A stretch of 64,000 nucleotides of DNA, taken from assembly GCF_016412875.1 (NCBI RefSeq), contig NZ_JAEKPD010000002.1, positions 124,001 through 188,000 on the forward strand, read 5' to 3'. The notes under the pieces were generated by a model. That model ran no database searches. It saw only the letters and a list, made by a program, of their open reading frames with translations, and was not told the DNA's origin. Positions 1-8,483 of the stretch are shown piece after piece. How positions within the stretch are numbered: the stretch's first letter is position 1; each line of letters opens with the position of its first letter. The position numbers and the translations under genes are program-made. This stretch comes from Palleronia pontilimi (lineage in GTDB: Bacteria > Pseudomonadota > Alphaproteobacteria > Rhodobacterales > Rhodobacteraceae).

Positions 1-773
1 TGCAGATGCTCCGCGCCGCCGTCGATCAGATCCGAACACAGCTCGGTCGCCAGCGCGGTGGACAGCAGATCCTCGCGCCCGTCGCGGATCGCCGCGTCAT
101 AGGCCTGGTCCAGCCAATCGGGGATCGGCGTGCCGCAGGCGGTCGCGAATTTTCGCACGCCAGTCCAGCTTTCGATGGGAAGGATGCCGGGGATGATCGG
201 CGCGTCGATCCCGGCCGCGACGCAGCGGTCGCGGAACCGAAAGAAGGTGTCGGCCTCGAAGAAGAACTGGGTGATCGCGGCGGACGCACCCGCGTCGATC
301 TTGCGCTTGAGGTAATCCACATCCGCCGTGTCGCTGGCCGCTTCGGGGTGACGGTTGGGATAGGCCCCCACCCGCAGGGTGAACTTCCCGGTCTGCGCCA
401 GCGCCTCGACCAGTTCGACCGAGCTCGCGAAGCCGTCCGCATGCGGCTGGAACGCCCCGCCGCCCGGCATGTCACCGCGCAACGCGACGATATCTGTCAC
501 GCCTGCGGATGCGTAGCTTTCGGCGATCTCAAGCGTTTCCGCGCGACTGGCGTTCACGCAGGTCAGGTGGGCCGCTACCCGCAGGCCGGTGGTCTTGCCG
601 ATGGTCGTGACCGCTTCGTGGGTCAGCGCCCGGGTCGTGCCGCCCGCGCCGTAGGTGACGCTGACGAAATCGGGCTCCAGCGGTGCCAGCGTGTGCATCG
701 TGTCCCACAGCCGGAACGACGCTTCGAGCGATTTGGGCGGGAAGAATTCGAACGAAATGGCAGGCGCGGTCAT
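1..773 (-). CDS. metF: 5,10-methylenetetrahydrofolate reductase (partial, 3' end cut)
   Basis: MetF is the flavoprotein that reduces methylenetetrahydrofolate to methyl-THF, the methyl donor for methionine synthesis. About 257 codons are visible; the C-terminus lies beyond the left end of the window. The start MTAPAISFEFFPP carries the family's FEFFPP motif. It is followed by SVTYGAGG, HLTCVN, ALRGD and AITQFFF, all in the expected order of the MetF TIM barrel. The gene diverges from a metR-type regulator, which is a classic arrangement for MetR-activated metF. A MetR-like palindrome lies between them. Family assignment is firm; the length cannot be judged. Confidence 0.95.
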   Translation of the reverse strand, partial: MTAPAISFEFFPPKSLEASFRLWDTMHTLAPLEPDFVSVTYGAGGTTRALTHEAVTTIGKTTGLRVAAHLTCVNASRAETLEIAESYASAGVTDIVALRGDMPGGGAFQPHADGFASSVELVEALAQTGKFTLRVGAYPNRHPEAASDTADVDYLKRKIDAGASAAITQFFFEADTFFRFRDRCVAAGIDAPIIPGILPIESWTGVRKFATACGTPIPDWLDQAYDAAIRDGREDLLSTALATELCSDLIDGGAEHL

Positions 774-799
774 GGTGTGATCCTTTGCGGTATCAGACC

Positions 800-832
800 T
801 TGTCTCACGCCGCGTGCCATGAGACAAATTCA
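800..832. promoter_or_regulatory. MetR-like palindrome and inverted repeat between metF and metR
   Basis: TGAGACAAATTCA at 820-832 matches the enterobacterial MetR consensus TGAA-N5-TTCA at all but one position. An 8-bp perfect inverted repeat, TTGTCTCA (800-807) and TGAGACAA (820-827) with a 12-nt spacer, overlaps it. Both lie in the 93-bp gap between the divergent metF and metR genes. A role as the MetR operator is inferred from position and sequence. Confidence 0.55.
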
Positions 833-866
833 TAACTTTCAAGTTTAACATGAGGCCTGCTTCAGG

Positions 867-1796
867 ATGCATATCGAGTTCCGCCACCTGCGGACCATCA
901 AGGCGATCCATGACGAAGGCGGGCTTGCCCGCGCCGCCGATCGGCTGAACATCACCCAAAGCGCGCTGTCGCACCAGGTCAAGGGGCTCGAGGACCAGGC
1001 GGGCGTCGAGCTGTTCGTGCGCCGCTCGAAGCCCATGAAACTGTCCGCGGCGGGAATGCGCCTGCTACGCGCGGCCGAGAAGATCCTGCCGGAAGTGGCT
1101 GCTTTGGAAGCGGAATTCCAGGGGTTGCAGTCTGGCAAGGCGGGTCGTCTGCATATCGCCATCGAGTGTCACGCCTGTTTCGAATGGCTGCTGCCGGTGC
1201 TCGAGAAGTTCCGCCAGGCATGGCCCGACGTGGACGTGGATATCCGCCCCGGGCTTGCCTTCGGCGCGCTGCCCGCGCTGCACCGCGAAGAGGTCGACCT
1301 GGTGGTCAGCTCAGACCCCGAGGACATCGCGGGCATCGATTTCACGCCGCTTTTCGACTACGCGCCGGTCTTCGTGGCGTCCTCGCGCCACCCGCTCGCC
1401 GAGAAACCTTTCATCGAGGCCGAGGATTTCCGCGACCAGACGCTGATCACCTATCCCGTTGACCGGACCCGGCTGGACGTGTTCACCGAGCTGCTTACCC
1501 CCGCCAAGGTCGAGCCCGCTGCCATCCGGCAGGTGGAACTGACGGCGGTGATCCTGTTGCTGGTGGCCAGCCTGCGCGGTGTCGCGGTTCTGCCGGACTG
1601 GGTGGTGCGCGACGTGCAATTCCAAAGCGACTACGTCACCCGGCCGCTGACCGCCACGGGCCTGACGCGTCGTCTTTATGCCGCGACACGATCGGACGAC
1701 ACCACCATGCCGTATATGTCCCACCTGCTGCGCCTGGCCCGCACGGAGCCGGTGAAGCTGCAACGCAAGGCACCTGCATCGGCCTCCGCCGACTGA
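867..1796 (+). CDS. metR: LysR-family transcriptional regulator, MetR type
   Basis: 309 residues, the usual LysR length. Residues 1-60 are the LysR winged helix-turn-helix (RAADRLNITQSALSHQVKGL). Residues about 90-295 form the two-lobed effector domain. The N-terminus MHIEFRHLRTIKAIHDEGG is typical of MetR, which uses homocysteine as co-inducer to activate methionine genes. Divergence from metF supports the same job here. The start is the first ATG, 93 bp from the metF start. The effector itself cannot be read from the sequence. Confidence 0.9.
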   Translation: MHIEFRHLRTIKAIHDEGGLARAADRLNITQSALSHQVKGLEDQAGVELFVRRSKPMKLSAAGMRLLRAAEKILPEVAALEAEFQGLQSGKAGRLHIAIECHACFEWLLPVLEKFRQAWPDVDVDIRPGLAFGALPALHREEVDLVVSSDPEDIAGIDFTPLFDYAPVFVASSRHPLAEKPFIEAEDFRDQTLITYPVDRTRLDVFTELLTPAKVEPAAIRQVELTAVILLLVASLRGVAVLPDWVVRDVQFQSDYVTRPLTATGLTRRLYAATRSDDTTMPYMSHLLRLARTEPVKLQRKAPASASAD

Positions 1797-1870
1797 GCCG
1801 GAGCGGGCACCCTTGGCATCCCGCGTCCCCTCGCGTATGCGCCAAGCCGAACGACCGGACGGAGACGACC

Positions 1871-2659
1871 ATGCAAGGCAGTGCCAATCTCAACATCATG
1901 ATGAAAGCCGCCCGGACCGCCGCGCGCGGCCTGGTCAAGGATTTCCGCGAGGTCGAGAACCTGCAGGTCTCGTCGAAGGGTGCGGGGGATTTCGTCAGCC
2001 GCGCCGACATCGCGGCCGAGCGCACGATCCGCGACATGCTGATGGGCGAACGGCCCAATTACGGCTGGCTTGGCGAGGAATCCGAGCCGGTCGAGGGCAA
2101 GGACCCCACCCGCCGCTGGATCGTCGATCCGCTGGACGGCACGACCAACTACCTGCACGGGCTGCCGCACTGGGCGGTGTCCATCGCATTGGAACACAAG
2201 GGCGAAATCGTTGCGGGCGTGATCTATGACGCGGCCAAGGACGAGATGTTCGTCGCCGAAAAGGGCCAGGGTGCGTTCCTCAATGCCAGCCGCTTGCGGG
2301 TGTCCGATCGGCACCGGATGATCGAGGCGATCTTCGCCACCGGCCTGCCCTTCGGCGGGCGGCCCGAACTGCCCGCTGTCCTGAAGGACCTGGGCCGCCT
2401 GCTGCCCGCCACCGCGGGCGTGCGCCGCATGGGGGCCGCGGCGCTGGACCTGGCCTACGTGGCCGCGGGCCGCTACGAGGGCTACTGGGAGCGCGGCATC
2501 CACGCGTGGGACGTGGCCGCCGGACTTCTGATCGTGCGCGAAGCGGGCGGCATGGTCGGACCCATCGGCGCGGCGGGCTCGATCTTCGACAGCCGGACCG
2601 TGATCGCCGCGAACTCGGCCATCTTCGACGATTTCGCCAAGACCATTCGCGCCACCTGA
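1871..2659 (+). CDS. suhB: Inositol monophosphatase family protein
   Basis: 262 residues, full family length. It carries the metal and phosphate motifs of the lithium-sensitive phosphatase superfamily: GEES near residue 75, DPLDGTTNY near 94-102 and HAWDVAAG near 215. Members hydrolyse inositol-1-phosphate; in bacteria SuhB also binds RNA polymerase antitermination complexes. An SD-like GGAG stands seven bases before the ATG. The gene follows metR in the same direction with a 74-bp gap and converges on the rhomboid gene, sharing a bidirectional hairpin at the two stop codons. Substrate is not certain. Confidence 0.9.
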   Translation: MQGSANLNIMMKAARTAARGLVKDFREVENLQVSSKGAGDFVSRADIAAERTIRDMLMGERPNYGWLGEESEPVEGKDPTRRWIVDPLDGTTNYLHGLPHWAVSIALEHKGEIVAGVIYDAAKDEMFVAEKGQGAFLNASRLRVSDRHRMIEAIFATGLPFGGRPELPAVLKDLGRLLPATAGVRRMGAAALDLAYVAAGRYEGYWERGIHAWDVAAGLLIVREAGGMVGPIGAAGSIFDSRTVIAANSAIFDDFAKTIRAT

Positions 2660-2695
2660 GCGGGGCGCGATTTTTCGGCGAAAAATCGTCGCTCA
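2657..2695. terminator. Bidirectional hairpin terminator spanning both stop codons
   Basis: The inner stem is CGATTTTT (2668-2675) with AAAAATCG (2681-2688) around the loop CGGCG. The outer stem TGAGCG (2657-2662) pairs with CGCTCA (2690-2695). The outer arms contain the TGA of the plus-strand phosphatase gene and the TGA of the minus-strand rhomboid gene, so one structure closes both convergent genes. The T-tract is inside the stem rather than after it, so termination strength is uncertain. Confidence 0.6.
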
Positions 2696-3427
2696 GCGGC
2701 GGCGGCCCGCTTTCGGGATCGGCGTGCGCCGCGTGGTGTAGCGCGCTTCGGGGTGGGGCGGGTGGCCATGGGTCCGCTCCCAGAACGCGCGCCCGCCCAG
2801 CTTCCGCCAGAGCGGCCAGGTCAGCGCCAGGCCCGCGATGAAGCCGCCCGCATGGGCCCAGTAGGCCACGCCGCCCATCCCGGCGGGTGTCGCCGCACCC
2901 GACAGGATCTGGATCGCGAACCACAGGCCCAGGACCAGCCAGGCCGGGACCGGGAACACCCGGAAGAACACCAGCAGGATCACCAGGATGTCGATGCGCG
3001 CCTTCGGGAAGAGCAGCAGGTAGCCGCCCATGACGCCCGCGATGGCGCCCGAGGCGCCGACCATGGGAATGGTCGAGGCCGGATCGGACAGCGTCTGCGC
3101 CAGCGCCGCGCCGATCCCGCAGGCAAGATAGAAGCCCAGGAAGCGCAACGGCCCCATCTCGTCTTCCAGGTTGTCACCGTAGAGCCAGAGAAACCACATG
3201 TTGCCCGCCAGGTGCATGAAGCCGCCGTGCAGGAATTGCGAGGTCAGAAAGGTCAGCGGCGCCGAGATCGCGGGGATCAGCGCCCAATCCGCCAGAAATG
3301 GCAGGGCCGTCGTTTCGGATGCCAGGATCGGCAGCGTGCCCAGGAACACCGCGACGTTGATCGCGATCAGCGTGAGGGTGACCCAGGGTGTCGCGGTGGA
3401 CGGGTTATGGTCGCGGATCGGAAACAT
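2693..3427 (-). CDS. Rhomboid family intramembrane serine protease
   Basis: 244 residues. A first hydrophobic segment near residues 15-35 is followed by HGGFMHLAGNMWFLWLYGD, the conserved rhomboid HxxxxHxxxN element in TM2. The catalytic Ser lies in VGASGAIAGVMGGY (TM4) and the catalytic His in YWAHAGGFIAG (TM6). The protein is predicted to be an inner-membrane protease that cleaves transmembrane substrates. The C-terminus is a short basic tail. The gene lies 10 bp downstream of hom on the same strand, so the two may be co-transcribed. The substrate is unknown. Confidence 0.92.
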   Translation of the reverse strand: MFPIRDHNPSTATPWVTLTLIAINVAVFLGTLPILASETTALPFLADWALIPAISAPLTFLTSQFLHGGFMHLAGNMWFLWLYGDNLEDEMGPLRFLGFYLACGIGAALAQTLSDPASTIPMVGASGAIAGVMGGYLLLFPKARIDILVILLVFFRVFPVPAWLVLGLWFAIQILSGAATPAGMGGVAYWAHAGGFIAGLALTWPLWRKLGGRAFWERTHGHPPHPEARYTTRRTPIPKAGRRR

Positions 3428-3437
3428 GGCGCGAGCC

Positions 3438-4724
3438 TCAGACGTCCTCGATCCTGAGCGCGACCGGATCGCTTTCCAGCACGCCCGTCCCGGACATGGC
3501 CGCGATGGCGCTGTCGAGGGACTGGCGCATGGCCTTGTGGGTCACGATCAACACGGGCGCACTGCCTGCCGCGTGGTCGTATTGGCGCATCCGGTCGATG
3601 GAAATCCCGGCCTCGCCCAGGCAGGACGCGATCTTGGCCAGCGCGCCGGGCTTATCGGTGAGCACCATGCGCAAATAGAACGGCGCGGGCACGTTCGCGT
3701 CGGCGCGCTTGGGCTTGGCCAGGCTTGCGGCGGGCCGCCCGAACGTGGGCAGCCGGATGCCGCGCGCGATGTCCATCACGTCGCCCATCACCGCGCTGGC
3801 GGTCGGGCCTTCGCCCGCGCCCGCGCCGCGCAGCACGACCTGGCCCACGCTGTCGCCTTCCAGGACCACCATGTTGGTCGCGCCCTCCAACTGGCCCAAG
3901 GGCGACGAGGCGGGCACAAGGCAGGGGGACATGCGGGCCTCGAGCCCGCGGCCGGTCATCTGCGCCACGCCCAGCAGCTTCACCCGGAAGCCCATGTCGG
4001 CGGCATGGTTGATGTCGTCGATCGCGATCCGCTCGATCCCTTCCAGCGCGACCCCGTCGAAATCGACCTGGCAGCCGAAGGCCAGCGAGGCCAGCAGCGC
4101 CAGCTTGTGGCCCGCGTCGATGCCGCCCACGTCCAGGGTCGGGTCGGCTTCCAGGTATCCCAGGTCGGACGCTTCCTGGAACACCGTGTCGTAGGCCAGC
4201 CCGGCGCTTTCCATGCGGGTCAGGATGTAGTTGCAGGTCCCGTTCATGACGCCCATGACGCGGGTGATCTCGTTGCCCGAAAGCCCTTCGCCGAGCGCCT
4301 TGATGCACGGGATGCCGCCTGCCACCGCCGCCTCGAAACGGATTACGGCGCCGTTCGCCTCGGCCAGTTCGGCCAGCGCCTGGCCGTGATGGGCCAGCAG
4401 CGCCTTGTTGGCGGTGACCACGTCCTTGCCCGCCTTCAGCGCCGCCTCGACCGCGTCCTTCGCGGGGCCGGTGTCGCCGCCCACGAGTTCGACGAACACA
4501 TCCACGTCATCGCGCCCGGCCAGCGTCACGGGATCGTCTTCCCACGCATAATCCCCCAGGCGCACGCCGCGATCCTTGTTGCGCGCGCGCGCCGAGACCG
4601 CGCTGATCGTGACAGGGCGGCCGCTGCGCGCGGTCAGCATGTCCGCGTGGCGCTGGACGATGCGGATCACGCCGACACCCACGGTGCCGATCCCGGCGAT
4701 GCCGAGGCGAAGGGGGGAGGTCAT
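3438..4724 (-). CDS. hom: Homoserine dehydrogenase
   Basis: 428 residues, the usual length of the monofunctional enzyme with a C-terminal ACT domain. It reduces aspartate semialdehyde to homoserine, the branch point to methionine and threonine. The N-terminal Rossmann motif is GIAGIGTVGVGV. The catalytic-region motif GIDAGHKLALLASLAF is near residues 215-230. The ACT domain covers about residues 350-425 (YLRMVLTDKPGALAKI). The ACT domain usually gives threonine feedback control. The ATG is preceded by an AGGGGGGAG-like purine run on the coding-strand complement. Confidence 0.96.
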   Translation of the reverse strand: MTSPLRLGIAGIGTVGVGVIRIVQRHADMLTARSGRPVTISAVSARARNKDRGVRLGDYAWEDDPVTLAGRDDVDVFVELVGGDTGPAKDAVEAALKAGKDVVTANKALLAHHGQALAELAEANGAVIRFEAAVAGGIPCIKALGEGLSGNEITRVMGVMNGTCNYILTRMESAGLAYDTVFQEASDLGYLEADPTLDVGGIDAGHKLALLASLAFGCQVDFDGVALEGIERIAIDDINHAADMGFRVKLLGVAQMTGRGLEARMSPCLVPASSPLGQLEGATNMVVLEGDSVGQVVLRGAGAGEGPTASAVMGDVMDIARGIRLPTFGRPAASLAKPKRADANVPAPFYLRMVLTDKPGALAKIASCLGEAGISIDRMRQYDHAAGSAPVLIVTHKAMRQSLDSAIAAMSGTGVLESDPVALRIEDV

Positions 4725-4793
4725 GGGATGCGGGCTCCTGCAGGCGGTTGGTGCTGCCGGGCTTAGCGGGTTTGGCGACCGCGGGCCAGAGGG

Positions 4794-5108
4794 TCAGGTG
4801 CCATCGGTGCGGGCGCGAAGCCGCCCCAGCGCGCCGCGCAGGCGTTCGCGCTCGGCGGCCGTCAGGGCGCTTTGTCGCAGCAGACCGGCGCGGGCGCGCA
4901 GGTTCGCGGCGCGAGCTTCCAGACCGGCGGTGGTCTGCGGCGTGATCCGGGCGGGGATGGCGCCGGCGCGGGCGCTGATCTGCGACGTGGGCAACAGCTG
5001 CGGCGGATCCTGACGCGCAAGGGCCGCGGCATTGGGCACATCTAGCTGCGGGATGTCGCACGCGGTTGTCAGAAGTGCGGCAAGGAGGAAGGCGGGCAGG
5101 GCACGCAT
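4794..5108 (-). CDS. Small putative lipoprotein, unknown function
   Basis: 104 residues from ATG 5108. The N-terminus MRALPAFLLAALLTTAC ends in a lipobox-like TTAC, so export and lipid attachment at Cys17 are likely. The rest is Ala/Arg-rich and predicted helical (RAANLRARAGLLRQSALT). I recognise no domain. It lies 69 bp upstream of hom on the same strand. A longer reading frame from 5255 exists, but its extra residues are Arg-rich and would bury the signal sequence. Confidence 0.7.
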   Translation of the reverse strand: MRALPAFLLAALLTTACDIPQLDVPNAAALARQDPPQLLPTSQISARAGAIPARITPQTTAGLEARAANLRARAGLLRQSALTAAERERLRGALGRLRARTDGT

Positions 5109-5234
5109 GGGGATCGGACCTATCGGGGTCGGTTGCCCGCGACGATAGCGCCCGGCGGCGGCGCAGGGCAACGCCGCTTTTCGCCGTCGCGCGAAGCGTC
5201 TAAGGAAGGGCCAGCCGCGAGGAGCCGTCCGCCC

Positions 5235-5732
5235 ATGTCCCACCTGCAGATCCACGGTCCCCCCGGCCAGCCCCTGACCGAGCTGCGCGCGTCGCCCACG
5301 CGGCGCTTCATCGGTGTCTTCATGATCGGCGCGCTGGGCGTCCTGCTGTTGTGGATCGCGGTGTCGCAGCCGGCGTCGCCGTTGTGGCGGGTCGTTCTGG
5401 GGGCAGGCGGGATCGGGGTGCTGTGGTGCGGCTTCGAGCTGTGGCGGGCCACGGGCGGCGCGGTGGTCCTGAAGCCCGAGGGGCTGTTCACCGAGACCGA
5501 CGCCCCGCTTGCCCCGCTGGACCAGATCGAGACCATCGAGCGCGGCGCGTTCGCGTTCAAGCCGTCCAACGGGTTCAGCGTGAAGTTGAAGACCCGCGTG
5601 CCGTTCGGCTGGGCGCCCGGGATGTGGTGGCGCCTGGGGCGCCGGGTGGGCGTGGGTGGCGTGACGTCGCCGGGCGAGGCCAAGGCCATCGCCGAGCTGT
5701 TGCAGGTCCTGATGGCCGAACGGACCGAGTGA
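5235..5732 (+). CDS. Small inner-membrane protein, unknown function
   Basis: 165 residues from ATG 5235. Two hydrophobic segments, about residues 25-45 (FIGVFMIGALGVLLLWIAV) and 50-68, are followed by a soluble C-terminal part with beta-rich character (VVLKPEGLFTETDAPLAPLD). This layout resembles small bacterial proteins with a membrane hairpin and a PH-like domain, but no motif proves it. The gene diverges from the lipoprotein gene and converges, with a 3-bp gap, on the first pseudopilin module. Confidence 0.75.
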   Translation: MSHLQIHGPPGQPLTELRASPTRRFIGVFMIGALGVLLLWIAVSQPASPLWRVVLGAGGIGVLWCGFELWRATGGAVVLKPEGLFTETDAPLAPLDQIETIERGAFAFKPSNGFSVKLKTRVPFGWAPGMWWRLGRRVGVGGVTSPGEAKAIAELLQVLMAERTE

Positions 5733-5735
5733 GCC

Positions 5736-6293
5736 CTACTTGGCGGGATCGTATTTCAGCTGCGGCGTGAAGCGCGGCGACGTGACCACGCGGTTGTAGA
5801 AGCGGTTGGGTTTCAGGCCGATATTGAAGGCGGGCACGTAGTCCATCCAGGTCTCGACGATGATGGCCGAGTCGCCGTTGGCCATGGTCGGAATGGCGCC
5901 CGCGATCGAGTTCAGCGTTTCCTGGGTGACCTCGGTGGGGCCGTCATCGGTGCTGTCGGACCAGACCAGCTTGTGTTCTTCGTCGATGGCGTCCCAATAG
6001 GCGACGGTGACGCGCAGGTAGGTCTCGTCGTCGCTTTCGGTCAGGTGATCGTGCACGCGGCCCAGCCCGTCGATGAACTTGGGGCCGACCGGGTCCCACT
6101 GGCGCGACAGCATGTCCGACAGCGCGTAGGTGGTGCGCAGGTTCATGGTCTGCTGGCGGTAGCCGTCCACGTAGGTGAGCGACGACAGGCCAGCCCAGAT
6201 CAGTGTCGGCAGGACCAGCGCGGCCTCGATCGAGTAGGCGCCGGAGGTGTCGCGCGCGAAGCGCTTCAGCGATGTTGTGATCGTCGAGAGCAT
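5736..6293 (-). CDS. TadE/TadF-like pseudopilin (module A, third gene)
   Basis: 185 residues. A prepilin-type N-terminus is present: a basic leader, then SG|AYSIEAALVLPTLIW with Glu at position +5 after the Gly, followed by a hydrophobic helix. This is the class of minor pseudopilins processed by TadV-type prepilin peptidase. The remainder is a periplasmic domain with no recognised fold. It is the last gene of a three-gene minus-strand operon, four bases after the preceding one. It has a clear paralogue at 8792-9361, sharing the SIE..L.LPTL helix start, the .LSR element and the FIDG/YIDG element. Confidence 0.8.
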   Translation of the reverse strand: MLSTITTSLKRFARDTSGAYSIEAALVLPTLIWAGLSSLTYVDGYRQQTMNLRTTYALSDMLSRQWDPVGPKFIDGLGRVHDHLTESDDETYLRVTVAYWDAIDEEHKLVWSDSTDDGPTEVTQETLNSIAGAIPTMANGDSAIIVETWMDYVPAFNIGLKPNRFYNRVVTSPRFTPQLKYDPAK

Positions 6294-6297
6294 GGTT

Positions 6298-6825
6298 CTA
6301 GTCCCTTGGCTCGTTCACGAAAAAGGTCGACGCGGTCAGGGCGAAGCCGCCGCCCGCTTCGCGAGGCAGGATCTTGCCAAGACCCACCGCGGGCAGGATC
6401 GGGTCGTGCAGGATGCAAAACCGCAGCAGCATCATCTCGTTGGTCGCACCGGGCGTGTAGTTGGTGACCGGGTTCACCTCTTTCTGGCGGTCGGCGCAGG
6501 CCTGGCGCGTGGTCGGGCCTTCGAAATCGGCGACCTGGACCGGGCCCATCTCGAGCATGATGTCACGCTCGCAATCGCCCATGATCAGCACTTCGGCACA
6601 CAGCGCGGCCTTCAGCTTTTCGCCCGTGTCCAGATCGGGGTTGCCCAGCCGCAGGTCGCGGACCACCACGTCCATCGCGCGTTCGAGCATCACCTGGCGG
6701 ATCTGGATCAGGCCCGTCTCCATGGCCAGCATGAAGGGCCAGAGCACGGCGGGAAACAGCAGCGCGACTTCGGCGGTTGCGTAGCCATCCTCGCGCCGGA
6801 GAAACTTCTTGAGAAAGCCGATCAT
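6298..6825 (-). CDS. TadE-like pseudopilin (module A, second gene)
   Basis: 175 residues from ATG 6825, which overlaps the stop of the upstream TadG-like gene by four bases. The N-terminus has DG|YATAEVALLFPAVLW, the prepilin-type Gly plus Glu+5 signature, then a hydrophobic helix. The periplasmic part contains several Cys (LKAALCAE, GDCERD, RQACADR, RFCILHD), which could form disulfides. The C-terminus FFVNEPRD matches the AFVNEPR end of its paralogue at 9371-9916. TadE proteins are minor pilins of Flp/Tad pili, but no Tad ATPase or platform gene is in view. Confidence 0.82.
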   Translation of the reverse strand: MIGFLKKFLRREDGYATAEVALLFPAVLWPFMLAMETGLIQIRQVMLERAMDVVVRDLRLGNPDLDTGEKLKAALCAEVLIMGDCERDIMLEMGPVQVADFEGPTTRQACADRQKEVNPVTNYTPGATNEMMLLRFCILHDPILPAVGLGKILPREAGGGFALTASTFFVNEPRD

Positions 6826-8483
6826 TGGACGAGCCTCAGCTGGTTGATGGTGCTGGCGATCGCGGCGAAGGCGTAGTTGATCTCGGTGCCGGTCACGTTG
6901 AAGTAGTGATTTTCCGAGCTGGCGCATTCCTTCATCCGGACCGCGTTGGTCTCGGCGATATCGAGCGCGATCGAGAAGATCAGGATGCCCTCGGCCTTGG
7001 CCAGGCGGCACATGTCTTCCATGCGCGGATCCTTGGTCGAGGGGCCGATCGTCCAGTAGGGCGTCTGCTTCCAGCCGTAATAGGTGTTGGCGTTGTTGTA
7101 CTGCTTGTAGCGGCCCCAGTAGGCGTGCCAGCCCAGCGACGACACGTTCCACAGCTCGGCGTAGGTCAGCCGCTTGGCGGCCGCACCGCCCCAGTTGCCG
7201 TTGTACCACTGGCCGCGATTGGGGATCCACCAGGTTTCTTCGAAGCGGCCGTCGCCGTCGCGGTCCTGGATCTCGCGGTCGGCGATGGACAAGCGGTAGC
7301 CGTTGTCGGACGCGTTGGTGGCGTTGGTGATGTCGGCGCCGTAGACGTCCGTCAGCGTGTCGCCCGCATATTCGTCCTTCAGCTTGTACTGGGTCGTGTT
7401 TTCCCCGTCGGTCATCACCACGAGGACCTTCATGGAGTTGTTGCGATCATGCGCGTAGGGGCGGTCGGCGAAGGCCAGGTCGGCCTTGCCCAGCACGCCG
7501 AGCGCGGCGATGGCGGGACGCGTCGACGGGTCGAGCAGTGCGGCGCCCCATTTCAGGCCCACGTCGATGGAGGTGTTGCCGCCGGGCGTCAGGGCGTCGA
7601 TGCGGTTGTGCAGGTCGACTTCGTTCTGCGAGAAATACGTGATCTCGGACGCCGCATCGTCGCGGCACGGCAGGCTGAGCGGGTTCGGCGACCGGGTGTT
7701 CCAGTCGAATCCGTCCGACCAGGGGTCGAAATGGCCCGTCTGGTTGCGCACGGTGGTGAAATCCAGGGAGATCGCGTCGAAATCCGAGGCCACGAAATCG
7801 ACGCAGCTGGAATAGGGGTGCGTTTCGGTCAGTGAAAAGAGGCTCAGCATCTCGTCGCCGATCGCGACCTCGGTCGCGTAGGGGACGAGCGAAATCGAAA
7901 CCTCGTTCTCGCGGCCCTGGCTTTTGCCGCTGAGCACGGTCGAGACGAAATCCTTGGCCGCGATCTTCAGGTTCTGGATGCGGTTGGCGTTGTCCATCGA
8001 CCCCGAGATGTCGAGCACCATGCTGACCTCGATGTCGCGGATATCCTCGCGCGCCATGCCGCCCGAATGGGCGCCGATGTAATCGTAGCCGATCGAGCGG
8101 ATGAACATGGTGCCCACGTTCATGGACGCGGTCGCGGACACCATCCGCGAGTTGATGTCTTCGACCACGGTCACGTTGTCGAGCCGGTCCAGCACGCCCG
8201 CCTTGCGGAAATGGTCGCGGACCACTTCTTCGGGGTCCAGCTGCTGGTCCAGGTCGGCGGCGGCCAGGATGGCGCTGTCGACCACGCCCTGCATGCGCAG
8301 ACGTTCGAAGTCGTGGCGGATGATGTCGACGCCAAGGCCGCCCACCAGCAGCATGACGATCAGAAGGTAGATGCCGAACAGGACGAAGGATCCGTCCTCG
8401 TCGCGCTGGAAGCGTGTGGCAGCTCCACGCTGGAAGCGCGCTTTGGCATCGCGCGAAGATTGTGATGTGATCATTTTCAGCAT
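6822..8483 (-). CDS. TadG-like protein with von Willebrand factor A domain (module A, first gene)
   Basis: About 553 residues from ATG 8483; a TTG at 8507 would add eight residues and is less likely. A basic N-terminal stretch leads to DEDGSFVLFGIYLLIVML, the Tad-domain membrane helix. The vWA domain begins near residue 145 with the MIDAS motif VLDISGSMDN, and VVMTDGENTTQYK comes later. A long Trp/Tyr-rich insertion lies near residues 420-470. The protein is probably anchored in the inner membrane with a periplasmic metal-dependent adhesion domain. It heads a three-gene operon and is paralogous to 9913-11565; both end in IxxLRLxQ. Confidence 0.85.
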   Translation of the reverse strand: MLKMITSQSSRDAKARFQRGAATRFQRDEDGSFVLFGIYLLIVMLLVGGLGVDIIRHDFERLRMQGVVDSAILAAADLDQQLDPEEVVRDHFRKAGVLDRLDNVTVVEDINSRMVSATASMNVGTMFIRSIGYDYIGAHSGGMAREDIRDIEVSMVLDISGSMDNANRIQNLKIAAKDFVSTVLSGKSQGRENEVSISLVPYATEVAIGDEMLSLFSLTETHPYSSCVDFVASDFDAISLDFTTVRNQTGHFDPWSDGFDWNTRSPNPLSLPCRDDAASEITYFSQNEVDLHNRIDALTPGGNTSIDVGLKWGAALLDPSTRPAIAALGVLGKADLAFADRPYAHDRNNSMKVLVVMTDGENTTQYKLKDEYAGDTLTDVYGADITNATNASDNGYRLSIADREIQDRDGDGRFEETWWIPNRGQWYNGNWGGAAAKRLTYAELWNVSSLGWHAYWGRYKQYNNANTYYGWKQTPYWTIGPSTKDPRMEDMCRLAKAEGILIFSIALDIAETNAVRMKECASSENHYFNVTGTEINYAFAAIASTINQLRLVQ

